Positions 1 to 7,150 are shown, counted from the first letter of the stretch. The stretch is DNA of 12,035 nt from Rickettsiella sp. (GCA_031119195.1 JAVHYG010000045.1:1-12035), one strand, 5' to 3'. Notes: generated from the sequence alone by a model not told the origin. Translations and numbers: made by a program.

Positions 1-265
1 GTTCACCATCGGCTATTAATAATTGTTTATTGGGTTGCATAACCTCCCAACGAAAATGCCCAGGCCGTTGTAAAATCATTTTACCACTCGTTTTCTGTAA
101 AATTTGCCCTCTACCATCCATCACGGTTTGAGTAAAATTAGCTTGAAAGCCGTGTAATCGATTTAATAAATGCGCTAATTCATCAGATGCTGAAGCTGCC
201 CAAAGGGCAGGGATTGGTATCAATAAAAAAAATAGTAGTAAAATTTTTAATCGAGAAAATTTCAT
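1..265 (-). CDS. lolA: LolA, outer-membrane lipoprotein carrier protein (5' part, cut by window edge)
   Basis: Only the first 88 codons are present; the frame runs off the window at base 1. The translation starts MKFSRLKILLLFF, a typical Sec signal peptide with a basic start and a Leu/Phe-rich core. Cleavage is probable after the Ala at 23 (ALWA/AS). The mature part has the LolA hallmark near residues 37-44 (hydrophobic residue, then FQANFTQ), followed by a GKMILQRPGHFRWE segment that matches the first beta strands of the LolA fold. LolA is the periplasmic chaperone that takes lipoproteins from LolCDE to LolB at the outer membrane. A GGAG lies about 11 nt before the ATG. The gene starts 43 nt after the bioD stop in the same direction and may be read through from the biotin operon. 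In many gammaproteobacteria lolA follows ftsK instead, so this neighbourhood looks rearranged (inference). Identification is firm despite truncation. Confidence 0.9.
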   Translation of the reverse strand, partial: MKFSRLKILLLFFLLIPIPALWAASASDELAHLLNRLHGFQANFTQTVMDGRGQILQKTSGKMILQRPGHFRWEVMQPNKQLLIADGE

Positions 266-308
266 ACCTAAATTGCTCCAAAATAGTTACTTGACCCTAT
301 CTAATCGA

Positions 309-1004
309 CTACCCACCGTCAAGCAATGCTTTATAGTCGATTAAGGAAGAAAAATCACTTAAATTAATTTGCTTGAAGTAAGGAAAAAATCCTAAGCAAG
401 GAATAGGCAGTGAAGCCTTAAGAAACTCAACATTTTCTATAACACACTCCATAACAGAATCCACTTGATTAGCTATCCATCCTATTACTGGAAGATTGCA
501 TTGCTGAAGATATTTCCAGCTTAATAAAGCTTGGTTTAAACAACCCAAACGCAAACCCACCACAAGAATACAGGGAAATCCCATACCCCGAACCAAATCT
601 GTAAATAACTCTTTTTCATTCAAAGGGACACAGACACCGCCTACACCTTCAACGATACGGTAATCTACGGGGATGGTTAAGGAAGGCCGACAAGCTTCCA
701 GTATAGTTGAAACAGTAAGCGAACAATTTGCCCGAGTAGCAGCAATATGAGGCGCTATCGCCTCAGCAAAACAAAAAGGATTGACCTGATCATACTGCAA
801 ACGAATACTGGCGGCATTTTGTAAACTTAATGCGTCCTCGTTCCTTAAGCCCTCTATTGTCGATTGTGCGCCGCTGGCAATTGGTTTTAATCCTATTGTG
901 CAATAACATCTTGTTTTTAACCCGCTTAACAAGCTTGTTGCAACAAGTGTTTTTCCAACGCCCGTATCCGTACCTATAATAAAAAAACCTTTACTAGACG
1001 TCAT
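309..1004 (-). CDS. bioD: Dethiobiotin synthetase BioD
   Basis: ATP-dependent carboxylase that closes the ureido ring of 7,8-diaminopelargonate with CO2 to give dethiobiotin, the step before BioB; cytoplasmic homodimer. The 231-residue length is normal. The P-loop GTDTGVGKT is at residues 11-19 (Lys18). KPIASG at 40-45 supplies the catalytic lysine that corresponds to Lys37 of the E. coli enzyme. EGVGG at 119-123, followed by VP, is the conserved segment that binds metal and nucleotide. It is the last biotin gene of the operon. The start lies 30 nt after the bioC stop. No Shine-Dalgarno sequence is visible; the space before the ATG is an A/T palindrome, so translation may depend on coupling or on an unstructured AT-rich leader (inference). 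Nothing looks broken. Confidence 0.96.
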   Translation of the reverse strand: MTSSKGFFIIGTDTGVGKTLVATSLLSGLKTRCYCTIGLKPIASGAQSTIEGLRNEDALSLQNAASIRLQYDQVNPFCFAEAIAPHIAATRANCSLTVSTILEACRPSLTIPVDYRIVEGVGGVCVPLNEKELFTDLVRGMGFPCILVVGLRLGCLNQALLSWKYLQQCNLPVIGWIANQVDSVMECVIENVEFLKASLPIPCLGFFPYFKQINLSDFSSLIDYKALLDGG

Positions 1005-1005
1005 T

Positions 1006-1021
1006 TAAATTTATAAATTTA
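1006..1021. repeat. 16-bp perfect A/T palindrome before bioD
   Basis: TAAATTTATAAATTTA reads the same on both strands and is also two tandem copies of TAAATTTA. It fills the bioC-bioD spacer and ends 1 nt before the bioD start codon, where a ribosome-binding site would be expected. In AT-rich DNA such a palindrome can arise by chance, and no function is claimed. Confidence 0.4.
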
Positions 1022-1034
1022 TCGATATTATTTT

Positions 1035-1928
1035 TCATAAGGAATTTTCAATTTTTTTACGACCAATGATGTCATTAACAGATATTTTTATTTCGCCTTC
1101 CTGATCCTTTTCAATAACTTTACGTGGAATAGCCCAAGCATGCCCATAAATAATTTCCCAGGTTGCCGGTAACTTTCCAGTTTCATTCCGAAATCCTTCG
1201 TAGGATTGAATTAAAATTTGTATAGATTTTTTAGATGTCAAGCCACGTTGTCTATCGACAGATAAATTTTGTACTCCAAGCGCTTTAAGATCTTTCATTA
1301 AAGAAAAAATATCTGAATATAATAGTGTAAAATAATCTACATCCATAACGGGATCAACAAAGGCGACTTGCAGCAATGCATCACCCAGATCATGTATATC
1401 CGGAAACACATGGACGTGCGGATTATCATCGACCTGAGCCCAACAATAACGCAGCTCTTTTAATGTATCCGCTCCTACTATGGTAAATAGTAATAAACCA
1501 CCAGGTTTCAAAATGCGATAAAGTTCATTAAGCGTTGCCGAGAAATCTATACTCCAATGCAACATCAAATTAGAATAAATTAACTCAAAACTATGATCGC
1601 GAAAAGGTAAGGATTCTGACTGACCGCCTAACCAATGAAGCTTAGAAAATTCATCTTTTTTTTCCTTGTAGCAAGCTTGTCTAAGCATTCCATACGACTT
1701 ATCGAATCCAATTATTTCAGCCTCTGGATAGGTTTCTTTTAAGAAGTAAGTAAAATACCCAGTTCCACAACCTAAATCTAAAATTGTTTGCGGTTGAAGA
1801 CGAATCCCTTCTAAACGTTCCAGCAAAGTATTGCCCACTGTTCGCTGTAATACAGCCGCCTTATCATAGGTGTGCGCTGCCTTATCAAAACGAAAAGCAA
1901 TTTTTTTTTCATCGAGTTGATTTAACAT
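1035..1928 (-). CDS. bioC: Malonyl-[ACP] O-methyltransferase BioC
   Basis: SAM-dependent methyltransferase that caps the free carboxyl of malonyl-ACP as a methyl ester, so that the fatty-acid synthase can elongate it to pimeloyl-ACP methyl ester. The class I fold is clear. The N-terminal FRFDKAAHTYD (12-22) is the usual BioC start. Motif I, ILDLGCGTG, is at 49-57. The acidic residue after the second strand is in GFDKSYGML. ESLPFRDHSFELIYSNLMLHW and ELYRILKPGGLLLF follow in the expected order (quoted in parts of the central domain). At 297 residues it is longer than the E. coli protein (about 251) but within the range of other gammaproteobacteria. It lies between bioF (58-nt gap) and bioD (30-nt gap). 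The partner esterase is not next to it. The order (after bioF, before bioD) and the BioC N-terminus make a generic methyltransferase unlikely. Confidence 0.93.
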   Translation of the reverse strand: MLNQLDEKKIAFRFDKAAHTYDKAAVLQRTVGNTLLERLEGIRLQPQTILDLGCGTGYFTYFLKETYPEAEIIGFDKSYGMLRQACYKEKKDEFSKLHWLGGQSESLPFRDHSFELIYSNLMLHWSIDFSATLNELYRILKPGGLLLFTIVGADTLKELRYCWAQVDDNPHVHVFPDIHDLGDALLQVAFVDPVMDVDYFTLLYSDIFSLMKDLKALGVQNLSVDRQRGLTSKKSIQILIQSYEGFRNETGKLPATWEIIYGHAWAIPRKVIEKDQEGEIKISVNDIIGRKKIENSL

Positions 1929-1986
1929 AATGAATCTGCGATTAAAAATCTGCCTGCTTATACTTATAGTTTAAATAGTTCGCAGT

Positions 1987-3162
1987 TTAATTTGCGCAAC
2001 ATAGTGCACTATATTCGACGCTTTTTAACCCTCGGGCTATTTGTTCTAATAAGCTATCGATATTTTTCTCTGAATGCAATGCATTTAAGCTTATCCGTAG
2101 ACGTGATGTTTTTTTAGGAACTGTTGGCGGACGAATCGCATTTACTAAAAAACCCTTTTTTAATAAATACGTGGCCAATTTCATAGTCTGTTCGGGGTCA
2201 CCAATCAATAGGGGCTGAATTGGTGTCAGGGACTCCAAAAAGGGTAATTCTAACTGCTTAGCAACACATTTAAAATGCTCAATTAAACTAATTAACTTTT
2301 CTCTACGCCAATTTTCTTTCTGTAATAGTCGTAAATTGGTGTGAGTAGCTTTAGCTACAGCCGGCGGTAATGCCGTTGTATACATGTAAGGGCGTGAAAA
2401 TTGAATTAGATTTTCTATTAATGCTTCACTTCCTGTTGCAAACCCGCCAAAACTCCCTAAGGCTTTACCAAATCCACCTGATAAAATATCCGGCTTTAAC
2501 CCAAAATGTTCACTAATTCCTCCACCTTTTTTGCCCAATACACCCAATCCATGGGCATCATCTACTAATAACGTGGCTGAATAATTTTTTGCTATTGCAA
2601 TTAGATCCGGTAACTCAGCTAAATCACCATCCATACTAAACACCCCATCGGTAACAATGAATGAGCGTGCTGGGCTAGAAGTGACTAGTTTTTCTAAACT
2701 CAAAATTTTTTTATGCGGGTAACGCTTAAAAGACGCACCAGAAAGTTTTGCTGCATCGACTAAAGAAGCATGATTAAGTTTATCACCAAATACATTATTA
2801 TGACGAGTTAATAAAGCGGTTAAAATACTCAAATTAGCCATATAACCAGTAGAAAACACCAACGCACGCGGATAACCTGTAAATTCAGCTAATGCTTCCT
2901 CCAATTCACAATGAATACGACTATAGGCACCTAAAAAATGGGATGAACTACTACCCAATCCAAATTCTTCAACTGTTTGTTTAAAAGAGTTAATAGCGTC
3001 AGGATGCTGAGCTAACCCTAAATAATCATTTGAGCAAAATGAAACGAGAGTTTTTCCCTTATAAATCCGTTGTACACCTGAAACACCTTGCAAAACGGAT
3101 CGTACTCTATAAAGCCCTGCCTTTTTATGTTGTGTTAAAACAGACTCCAAACTTAATGGCAT
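1987..3162 (-). CDS. bioF: 8-amino-7-oxononanoate synthase BioF
   Basis: PLP enzyme of the alpha-oxoamine synthase family. It condenses pimeloyl-ACP with L-alanine, releasing CO2 and ACP, to form KAPA (8-amino-7-oxononanoate). At 391 residues it is full length. Visible landmarks are SNDYLGL (44-50), the glycine/serine-rich LGSSSSHFLGAY region (69-80), H131 in NHASL, the cofactor-binding DDAHGLGVLG (201-210), and the Schiff-base lysine K233 in GGFGKALGSFGG. The C-terminal domain with SRLRISLNALH is also typical. The start codon overlaps the end of bioB by 10 nt, which implies translational coupling in the operon. The spacer to bioC (58 nt) is the largest gap inside the operon and is where bioH sits in some relatives; no remnant of a gene is visible there. 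Confidence 0.96.
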   Translation of the reverse strand: MPLSLESVLTQHKKAGLYRVRSVLQGVSGVQRIYKGKTLVSFCSNDYLGLAQHPDAINSFKQTVEEFGLGSSSSHFLGAYSRIHCELEEALAEFTGYPRALVFSTGYMANLSILTALLTRHNNVFGDKLNHASLVDAAKLSGASFKRYPHKKILSLEKLVTSSPARSFIVTDGVFSMDGDLAELPDLIAIAKNYSATLLVDDAHGLGVLGKKGGGISEHFGLKPDILSGGFGKALGSFGGFATGSEALIENLIQFSRPYMYTTALPPAVAKATHTNLRLLQKENWRREKLISLIEHFKCVAKQLELPFLESLTPIQPLLIGDPEQTMKLATYLLKKGFLVNAIRPPTVPKKTSRLRISLNALHSEKNIDSLLEQIARGLKSVEYSALCCAN

Positions 3163-4136
3163 AGACTTAATTCAGTATCAACTTGCACCGGGATTAAACC
3201 AAGTCTTTCTAACAATAGACGATCTTGATCGGGCGCAACGTTTGTTGTTGTTAATAATTTCTCACCATAATGAATCGAATTTGCCCCAGCAAAAAAACAT
3301 AGGGATTGTGCCTCTTCACTTAAACTATCACGACCAGCCGATAAACGCAGCATGCTAAATGGCATTATAATACGCGCTACGGCTACCATACGAACGAATT
3401 CAAAAGAATCAACTGCAGGTTTATTGGCTAAAGGTGTACCTGGAATAGGAATTAATTTATTTAAAGTAACACTTTTAGGATGTTCGGGCAGATTAGCCAA
3501 TTGTCGTAATAAACCTATCCGATCTTCCCGTGTTTCACCCATTCCGATAATACCACCACAGCAGACCTTAATACCTGCGGCACGCACTTGCGCTAAGGTC
3601 TCCAAGCGTTCTTCATAAGTCCTGGTTGAAATAATGGTTTTGTAATATTCTGGTGAAGTATCTAAGTTATGGTTATAATAATCTAATCCCGCCTCCGCTA
3701 ATTGATTAGCTTGCTCTTTCGTTAACATACCTAAGGTAGCGCAAGCTTCCAATTCTAAGGTCTTGATAGCCTCAACCATTGCTAATACACTGGTAAACTC
3801 TTTTTTAGGTGGGCTACGCCAAGCAGCGGCAATACAAAAACGACCCGCACCTTGTTCTTTCGCTTTTTCTGCAGCAATCTTTACTTGCTTCAAAGACATT
3901 AACGGTTCTTTTTTTAAACCTGTAGTATAATGACCACTTTGTGGGCAATAGGCACAGTCCTCGGGACAAAGGCCAGTCTTTACATTAAGTAAGGTACTTA
4001 TTTGAACAGCATTAGAACGAAAAAATTGACGATGAGTCGAATGTGCCTGATAAATTAAATCATTAAAAGGTTTTTCATACAGCAATTTAATTTCTTTTTG
4101 TAGCCAATCATGACGAACAACTTCTGCGTTTAACAT
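3153..4136 (-). CDS. bioB: Biotin synthase BioB
   Basis: Radical-SAM enzyme that inserts sulfur into dethiobiotin to give biotin. The radical-SAM [4Fe-4S] motif CPEDCAYC supplies C57, C61 and C64, followed by PQS. The ligands of the auxiliary [2Fe-2S] cluster that donates sulfur are recognisable as the Cys in GRFCIAAAWR, the Cys in LEACATLGML, the Cys pair in KVCCGGIIGMGE, and the Arg in LRLSAGRDSL. YNHNLDTS and NKLIPIPGTPL are also diagnostic. Length (327 residues) is normal. This is the promoter-proximal gene of bioBFCD: a consensus-like promoter ends about 30 nt upstream, so the leader is short. Only a weak ribosome site (AAAAAGC) precedes the ATG. The enzyme needs iron-sulfur assembly proteins encoded elsewhere. 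Confidence 0.97.
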   Translation of the reverse strand: MLNAEVVRHDWLQKEIKLLYEKPFNDLIYQAHSTHRQFFRSNAVQISTLLNVKTGLCPEDCAYCPQSGHYTTGLKKEPLMSLKQVKIAAEKAKEQGAGRFCIAAAWRSPPKKEFTSVLAMVEAIKTLELEACATLGMLTKEQANQLAEAGLDYYNHNLDTSPEYYKTIISTRTYEERLETLAQVRAAGIKVCCGGIIGMGETREDRIGLLRQLANLPEHPKSVTLNKLIPIPGTPLANKPAVDSFEFVRMVAVARIIMPFSMLRLSAGRDSLSEEAQSLCFFAGANSIHYGEKLLTTTNVAPDQDRLLLERLGLIPVQVDTELSLCH

Positions 4137-4165
4137 AACAGCTTTTTATAATCAGAAAAAATAGC

Positions 4166-4194
4166 AACATAAAATGAATGATATAGCTTGTCAA
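4166..4194 (-). promoter_or_regulatory. Predicted sigma70 promoter of bioBFCD
   Basis: Read on the minus strand, a perfect -35 TTGACA (4194-4189) is followed by a 17-bp spacer and a -10 TATGTT (4171-4166, 4 of 6). Transcription would start near 4159, giving a leader of about 23 nt before bioB. About 20 bp upstream, TTGTAAAAG (4224-4216) resembles one half of the gammaproteobacterial BirA operator. AGTTGACAA, overlapping the -35, resembles the other half. The gap of 19 bp is longer than the 14-15 bp usually given for that operator, so BirA control is possible but not shown. Confidence 0.55.
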
Positions 4195-4349
4195 CTTCCC
4201 ACAAACTACTACTGTCTTTTACAAACTATGCTTTACTCTCTTTCTGAAAGCTAAGTATTATACAAAATTAATAAAATAACGAGCTAAAACTCTGCTTAAC
4301 CCCCTCGTTTGGAGAGAAAAATTATGACTATCGGTGAACAACTGAGACT

Positions 4350-4481
4350 ATGAAGGGGTATAACAATGAACGTATAAAAGCTATGACTATTCCTAGAAAT
4401 TTGCAAACAAAAGGCTCTGATTCTAACCTTATTAAAGAAGTTACTGCCCTAATTGGACAAGATAGGGTAGGGTTTAGCTAA
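4350..4481 (+). CDS. Doubtful 43-residue reading frame, possible gene remnant
   Basis: An open frame starts MKGYNNERIKAMTIP and ends with DRVGFS and TAA. It is preceded by a 9-codon frame (MTIGEQLRL, 4324-4353) whose TGA overlaps this ATG as ATGA. That small frame has a GGAG about 9 nt upstream of its start. The composition is reasonable for protein (mixed charges, few cysteines), and codon choice is not obviously noise. I do not recognise the family. MTIGEQLRL resembles the first residues of some XRE-type regulators, but nothing downstream continues that fold. It could be a small gene, a remnant of a frameshifted regulator, or chance. Low confidence. Confidence 0.2.
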   Translation: MKGYNNERIKAMTIPRNLQTKGSDSNLIKEVTALIGQDRVGFS

Positions 4482-4539
4482 TAGAGAGAAATATAATTAC
4501 CGCCGAATAGTATATCCTTCCTGATATGATTAGATGTTT

Positions 4540-5454
4540 TTAAACAGTAATCCACGCTGCAAATAGACTGATCACCGCTATCAAAATAACGATAGCCCAA
4601 CTAAATTTATCCGTCACAGTAAACACAACGGGATCATCGTAAATTTTTCCTTGTTGTGCAAAATGCCATAATCGTTTAAGCCAAACAAACAAGCAAGGAC
4701 AAATCAACCACAATAATAGAGGACTTTTATAAAGAAAAAGAACCTTTTTTGAATAAATATAAAAAATAAAGGTTAAAATAGCTAAATAAGTACTTGTTTG
4801 GCCTAAAAAAATGAGTTTTCCTCTGTCCACTAGCTGATATGCACGGCCTATAATAGAAGTTTTATTTTCTAATTGGGCGTTATAAAGCTCTGCGTAACGT
4901 TTAAGTAAGGCTAAACTAAAAAATAGAAATAAAACAAAAATAATAAGCCATAAAGAATAGCCATTTTCAACAAGCGCCATACCTGCAAACACACGTAAAG
5001 AATATAAAATTGCTAGTAAAGCAACATCTAACCATTTTTTCTGTTTTATAAAAAATGAATACAACAAGGTTAACGAATAATAGCTTATGGCACTTAATAA
5101 AAAACACAACGGCAAATAAAACGAAATAACAAACGCAATCAACAATAAACAAGGGGCAAGAGTAAATCCCACATTCAGAGGTAGCTCACCCGAGGCAAAA
5201 GGACGTTTTTGTTTTCTACTATGCTGTTTGTCTTTTTCCAAATCAACTAGATCGTTAATAACGTAAGCGCTAGAAGCTAATAAGCAAAAAGCCAGGAAGC
5301 CCACGAGATTATTTTTTAAAGAAATCAGATTAAAATAGTGATGGCCTACTAAAAAAGGAATAAACAATAAAAAGTTTTTTGCAAAGTGGTAAGGACGCAT
5401 TGCACTAAAACTGGCTTTTATATAAGCTTTATGCTTAGTTTTGTTGTTTGGCAC
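4540..5454 (-). CDS. UbiA-family polyprenyl (phosphate) transferase, DPPR-synthase-like
   Basis: Integral membrane transferase of the UbiA superfamily. The first catalytic motif NDLVDLEKD (Asn67, Asp68, Asp71, Asp75) is the metal/diphosphate site, followed by KRPFASGEL (83-91). The second half has LDVALLAILYSLRVFAG (142-158), a Trp-containing helix and KRYAEL (185-190), then DDPVVF near the C-terminus. These later motifs fit the subgroup related to decaprenyl-phosphate phosphoribosyltransferase (moving a sugar phosphate onto a lipid carrier) better than UbiA, CyoE or MenA. Hydrophobic stretches suggest about eight or nine transmembrane helices over 304 residues. The frame begins at a GTG (5454) with GAGAAG upstream. 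The first ATG (5400, MRPYHF) would remove part of the conserved YIKASFSAMRPYHFAKN segment, so GTG is preferred. It is divergent from bioA with a 49-bp gap. It has no known role in biotin synthesis, and its true acceptor and donor are unknown. Confidence 0.75.
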   Translation of the reverse strand: MPNNKTKHKAYIKASFSAMRPYHFAKNFLLFIPFLVGHHYFNLISLKNNLVGFLAFCLLASSAYVINDLVDLEKDKQHSRKQKRPFASGELPLNVGFTLAPCLLLIAFVISFYLPLCFLLSAISYYSLTLLYSFFIKQKKWLDVALLAILYSLRVFAGMALVENGYSLWLIIFVLFLFFSLALLKRYAELYNAQLENKTSIIGRAYQLVDRGKLIFLGQTSTYLAILTFIFYIYSKKVLFLYKSPLLLWLICPCLFVWLKRLWHFAQQGKIYDDPVVFTVTDKFSWAIVILIAVISLFAAWITV

Positions 5455-5503
5455 AAATTCTTCTCTAAGTTTTTTATTTTATTTTGTCTTTCTGTCCTAT
5501 TTT

Positions 5504-6823
5504 ATGAATTCAATTATCGATCGCGACTTAAAGCATATATGGCATCCCTGTTCCCAGATGAAGGATTATCGCACTTTTCCACCCTTAATAGTCAATAAAG
5601 CCTACGGATCTTTTATTGAATTAGAAAGTGGACATAGGATAATTGATGCTATTTCGAGTTGGTGGTGTAAATCACTGGGGCACAATCATCCACGTTTAAA
5701 AACAGCACTTTATGCGCAATTAGACCGCTTTGAACATGTAATTTTTGCAAATAGCACGCATGAAGTAATTGTTCAACTTTCAGAAAAACTAGCAAGGCTT
5801 TGCAGTGGCTTAGATAAAGTTTTTTATGCCAGCGAAGGTTCTTGTGCAGTTGAAATAGCACTCAAAATGGCGTTACATGCACAAAAAATCAAGGGTTTTT
5901 CTGCACGTAATCAATTTACAGCGTTACAAAATGGCTATCATGGTGAAACTTTTATGGCTTTAGGACTAAGTGATTTAGGCCTATATAGACGACCTTACGA
6001 ATCTCAGCTAATACAACCTAAATTTATTCATAACTTGCCATATGTATCTTCCCGTAACGATCTGTTATGGCAGGATTGTTCAAGTGTTTGGCCGGCTATT
6101 GAAAAGCAACTAGAAAAACAAGCCCCTAAACTTGCAGCGATTATCATTGAACCTATTGTGCAAGGAGCAGGGGGGATGCTGATTTACAGTCAGGATTTTT
6201 TACGTCGCTTGCGTATATGGACACAAAACCAAGGTATTTATTTGATTGCCGATGAAATTATGACTGGATTAGGGAGAACTGGATTAGCCTTAGCCTGCGA
6301 ACACGCACAGATTCAGCCCAATTTTATCTGTTTAAGTAAAGGTTTAACTTCGGGTTGGTTACCTATGAGTGCAGTATTAACTCATCATGAAATCTATGAT
6401 CTTTTTTATGCAGATTATTTCCAAGAAAAAAACTTTTTACATTCACATACTTTTAGCGGCAATGCTTTAGCTGCAGCAATTGCCCTAGAGTGTTTAAGCA
6501 TTTTAGAAGAAGAAACTATTTACAACAAAGTCCAAGAAAAAGAGCCTATTTTGAAAAAGTTGATGGAAGAAGTAGCCAATGCAACGGAGAAATTAACTAA
6601 TATTCGTGCTCTTGGCGCTATAGTAGCCGCTGATTTAATTTTAACTGAAAAAGAAAAAAAACAGCGAGTAGGATATCAAATATTCCAGGAAGCTGTAAAA
6701 ATGGGCGCTTGGCTACGCCCATTAGGCAATACTCTTTATTGGTTACCCCCATTGAATATTGAAATTGAAACTTTAGAAACCTTAAAAAATATTACTATTC
6801 GATCGATAAAAAAATGTCTCTAA
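5504..6823 (+). CDS. bioA: Adenosylmethionine-8-amino-7-oxononanoate aminotransferase BioA
   Basis: Class III PLP aminotransferase that turns KAPA into 7,8-diaminopelargonate, usually with SAM as amino donor. The chosen ATG gives 439 residues and places HIWHPCSQM at 11-19, matching the E. coli start region. The frame is open further upstream (possible ATG at 5441), but that would add a hydrophobic 21-residue stretch and overlap the divergent gene's start. Landmarks are SSWWCKSLGHNHP (51-63), Y145 in GYHGE, IADEIMTGLGRTG (248-260, cofactor Asp250), Schiff-base K279 in CLSKGLTSGW, HSHTFSGNALA, and RPLGNTLYWLPP. It is the only confident gene on the plus strand here. No Shine-Dalgarno sequence is seen; the 45 nt before the ATG are T-rich. 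No convincing promoter was found, so it may lie inside the divergent gene. Confidence 0.95.
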   Translation: MNSIIDRDLKHIWHPCSQMKDYRTFPPLIVNKAYGSFIELESGHRIIDAISSWWCKSLGHNHPRLKTALYAQLDRFEHVIFANSTHEVIVQLSEKLARLCSGLDKVFYASEGSCAVEIALKMALHAQKIKGFSARNQFTALQNGYHGETFMALGLSDLGLYRRPYESQLIQPKFIHNLPYVSSRNDLLWQDCSSVWPAIEKQLEKQAPKLAAIIIEPIVQGAGGMLIYSQDFLRRLRIWTQNQGIYLIADEIMTGLGRTGLALACEHAQIQPNFICLSKGLTSGWLPMSAVLTHHEIYDLFYADYFQEKNFLHSHTFSGNALAAAIALECLSILEEETIYNKVQEKEPILKKLMEEVANATEKLTNIRALGAIVAADLILTEKEKKQRVGYQIFQEAVKMGAWLRPLGNTLYWLPPLNIEIETLETLKNITIRSIKKCL

Positions 6824-7150
6824 TTACTATTTACTAATTGTTATTTTCTAAAATTCAATGTTAATGGTCAGTCTAGCAAGTGCCAGTATCAAAATCTGCC
6901 ATTGTTAAACATTTTTCTGTAAAATCAAACAATGTAGCATCATCATTTTTAAATTAAAAATTAGATAGAAAATTGGCTTAAACACTAGTCTACTTAAGTA
7001 AAAAACCAGAAATCAAAACTTAATACATTGATTAAACTAAACAATATAGCTCAAGATAGTTTCACACAAAAGAAGCTTTATTTTTCAATCCTAGTTAAAA
7101 ATTAAGAAGAGAAAAAAGCTTTATTTACATAATTCTAAAAAAAATTTTAG
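6824..7150. other. AT-rich convergent spacer between bioA and the VUT gene
   Basis: About 330 bases lie between two genes that converge. All frames are interrupted by stops and I see no gene or RNA. AAGCTTTATTT occurs twice (7073-7083 and 7116-7126). CTAAAAAAAATTTTAG (7135-7150) can fold into a 6-bp all-A/T hairpin directly after the VUT stop codon, too weak to call a terminator. No GC-rich stem followed by a T-run was found for either gene, so termination here is unexplained or Rho-dependent. Confidence 0.5.

Larger units (their letters stand above)
4137..4539. other. Gene-poor spacer between bioB and the UbiA-family gene
   Basis: About 400 bases separate bioB from the 3' end of the transferase gene. 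The part nearest bioB holds the predicted bioB promoter. On the plus strand a weak promoter-like pair (TTTACT at 4232-4237, 18-bp gap, TATTAT at 4256-4261) precedes a GGAG at 4311-4314 and a 9-codon frame from 4324 to 4353. The stop of that frame overlaps the ATG of the 43-residue frame at 4350. Both orientations outside these elements are full of stop codons. No RNA gene, insertion sequence end or strong hairpin is visible. The stretch may be the remains of a decayed gene (inference). Confidence 0.5.

Noticed and set aside
3352..3618. 88-codon open frame on the plus strand inside bioB
   Set aside because: It lies fully antisense to conserved bioB codons, has no recognisable domain and a low-complexity, Arg/Ser-rich translation.
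4967..5152. 61-codon minus-strand frame inside the UbiA-family gene
   Set aside because: It is another frame of the same strand within conserved transferase sequence; the Phe/Cys-rich product reflects the membrane-helix codons.
5441..5503. Longer BioA with 21 extra N-terminal residues
   Set aside because: The extension is a Phe/Leu-rich stretch encoded by the T-rich spacer, absent from BioA proteins, and it would overlap the divergent gene's start; ATG 5504 places HIWHP where the family has it.
5386..5598. 70-codon plus-strand frame across the UbiA/bioA divergent gap
   Set aside because: It overlaps the starts of two well-supported genes in the wrong frame and has no ribosome site.
5649..5861. 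70-codon minus-strand frame inside bioA
   Set aside because: Antisense to conserved bioA sequence; no domain seen.
7073..7126. Repeated AAGCTTTATTT as an attachment or regulatory repeat
   Set aside because: Only 11 bp in very AT-rich DNA, two copies, no mobile gene between them.
7135..7150. A/T hairpin after the VUT gene as a Rho-independent terminator
   Set aside because: The stem has six pairs with only one G-C and the T-rich part is inside the stem; stability would be negligible.
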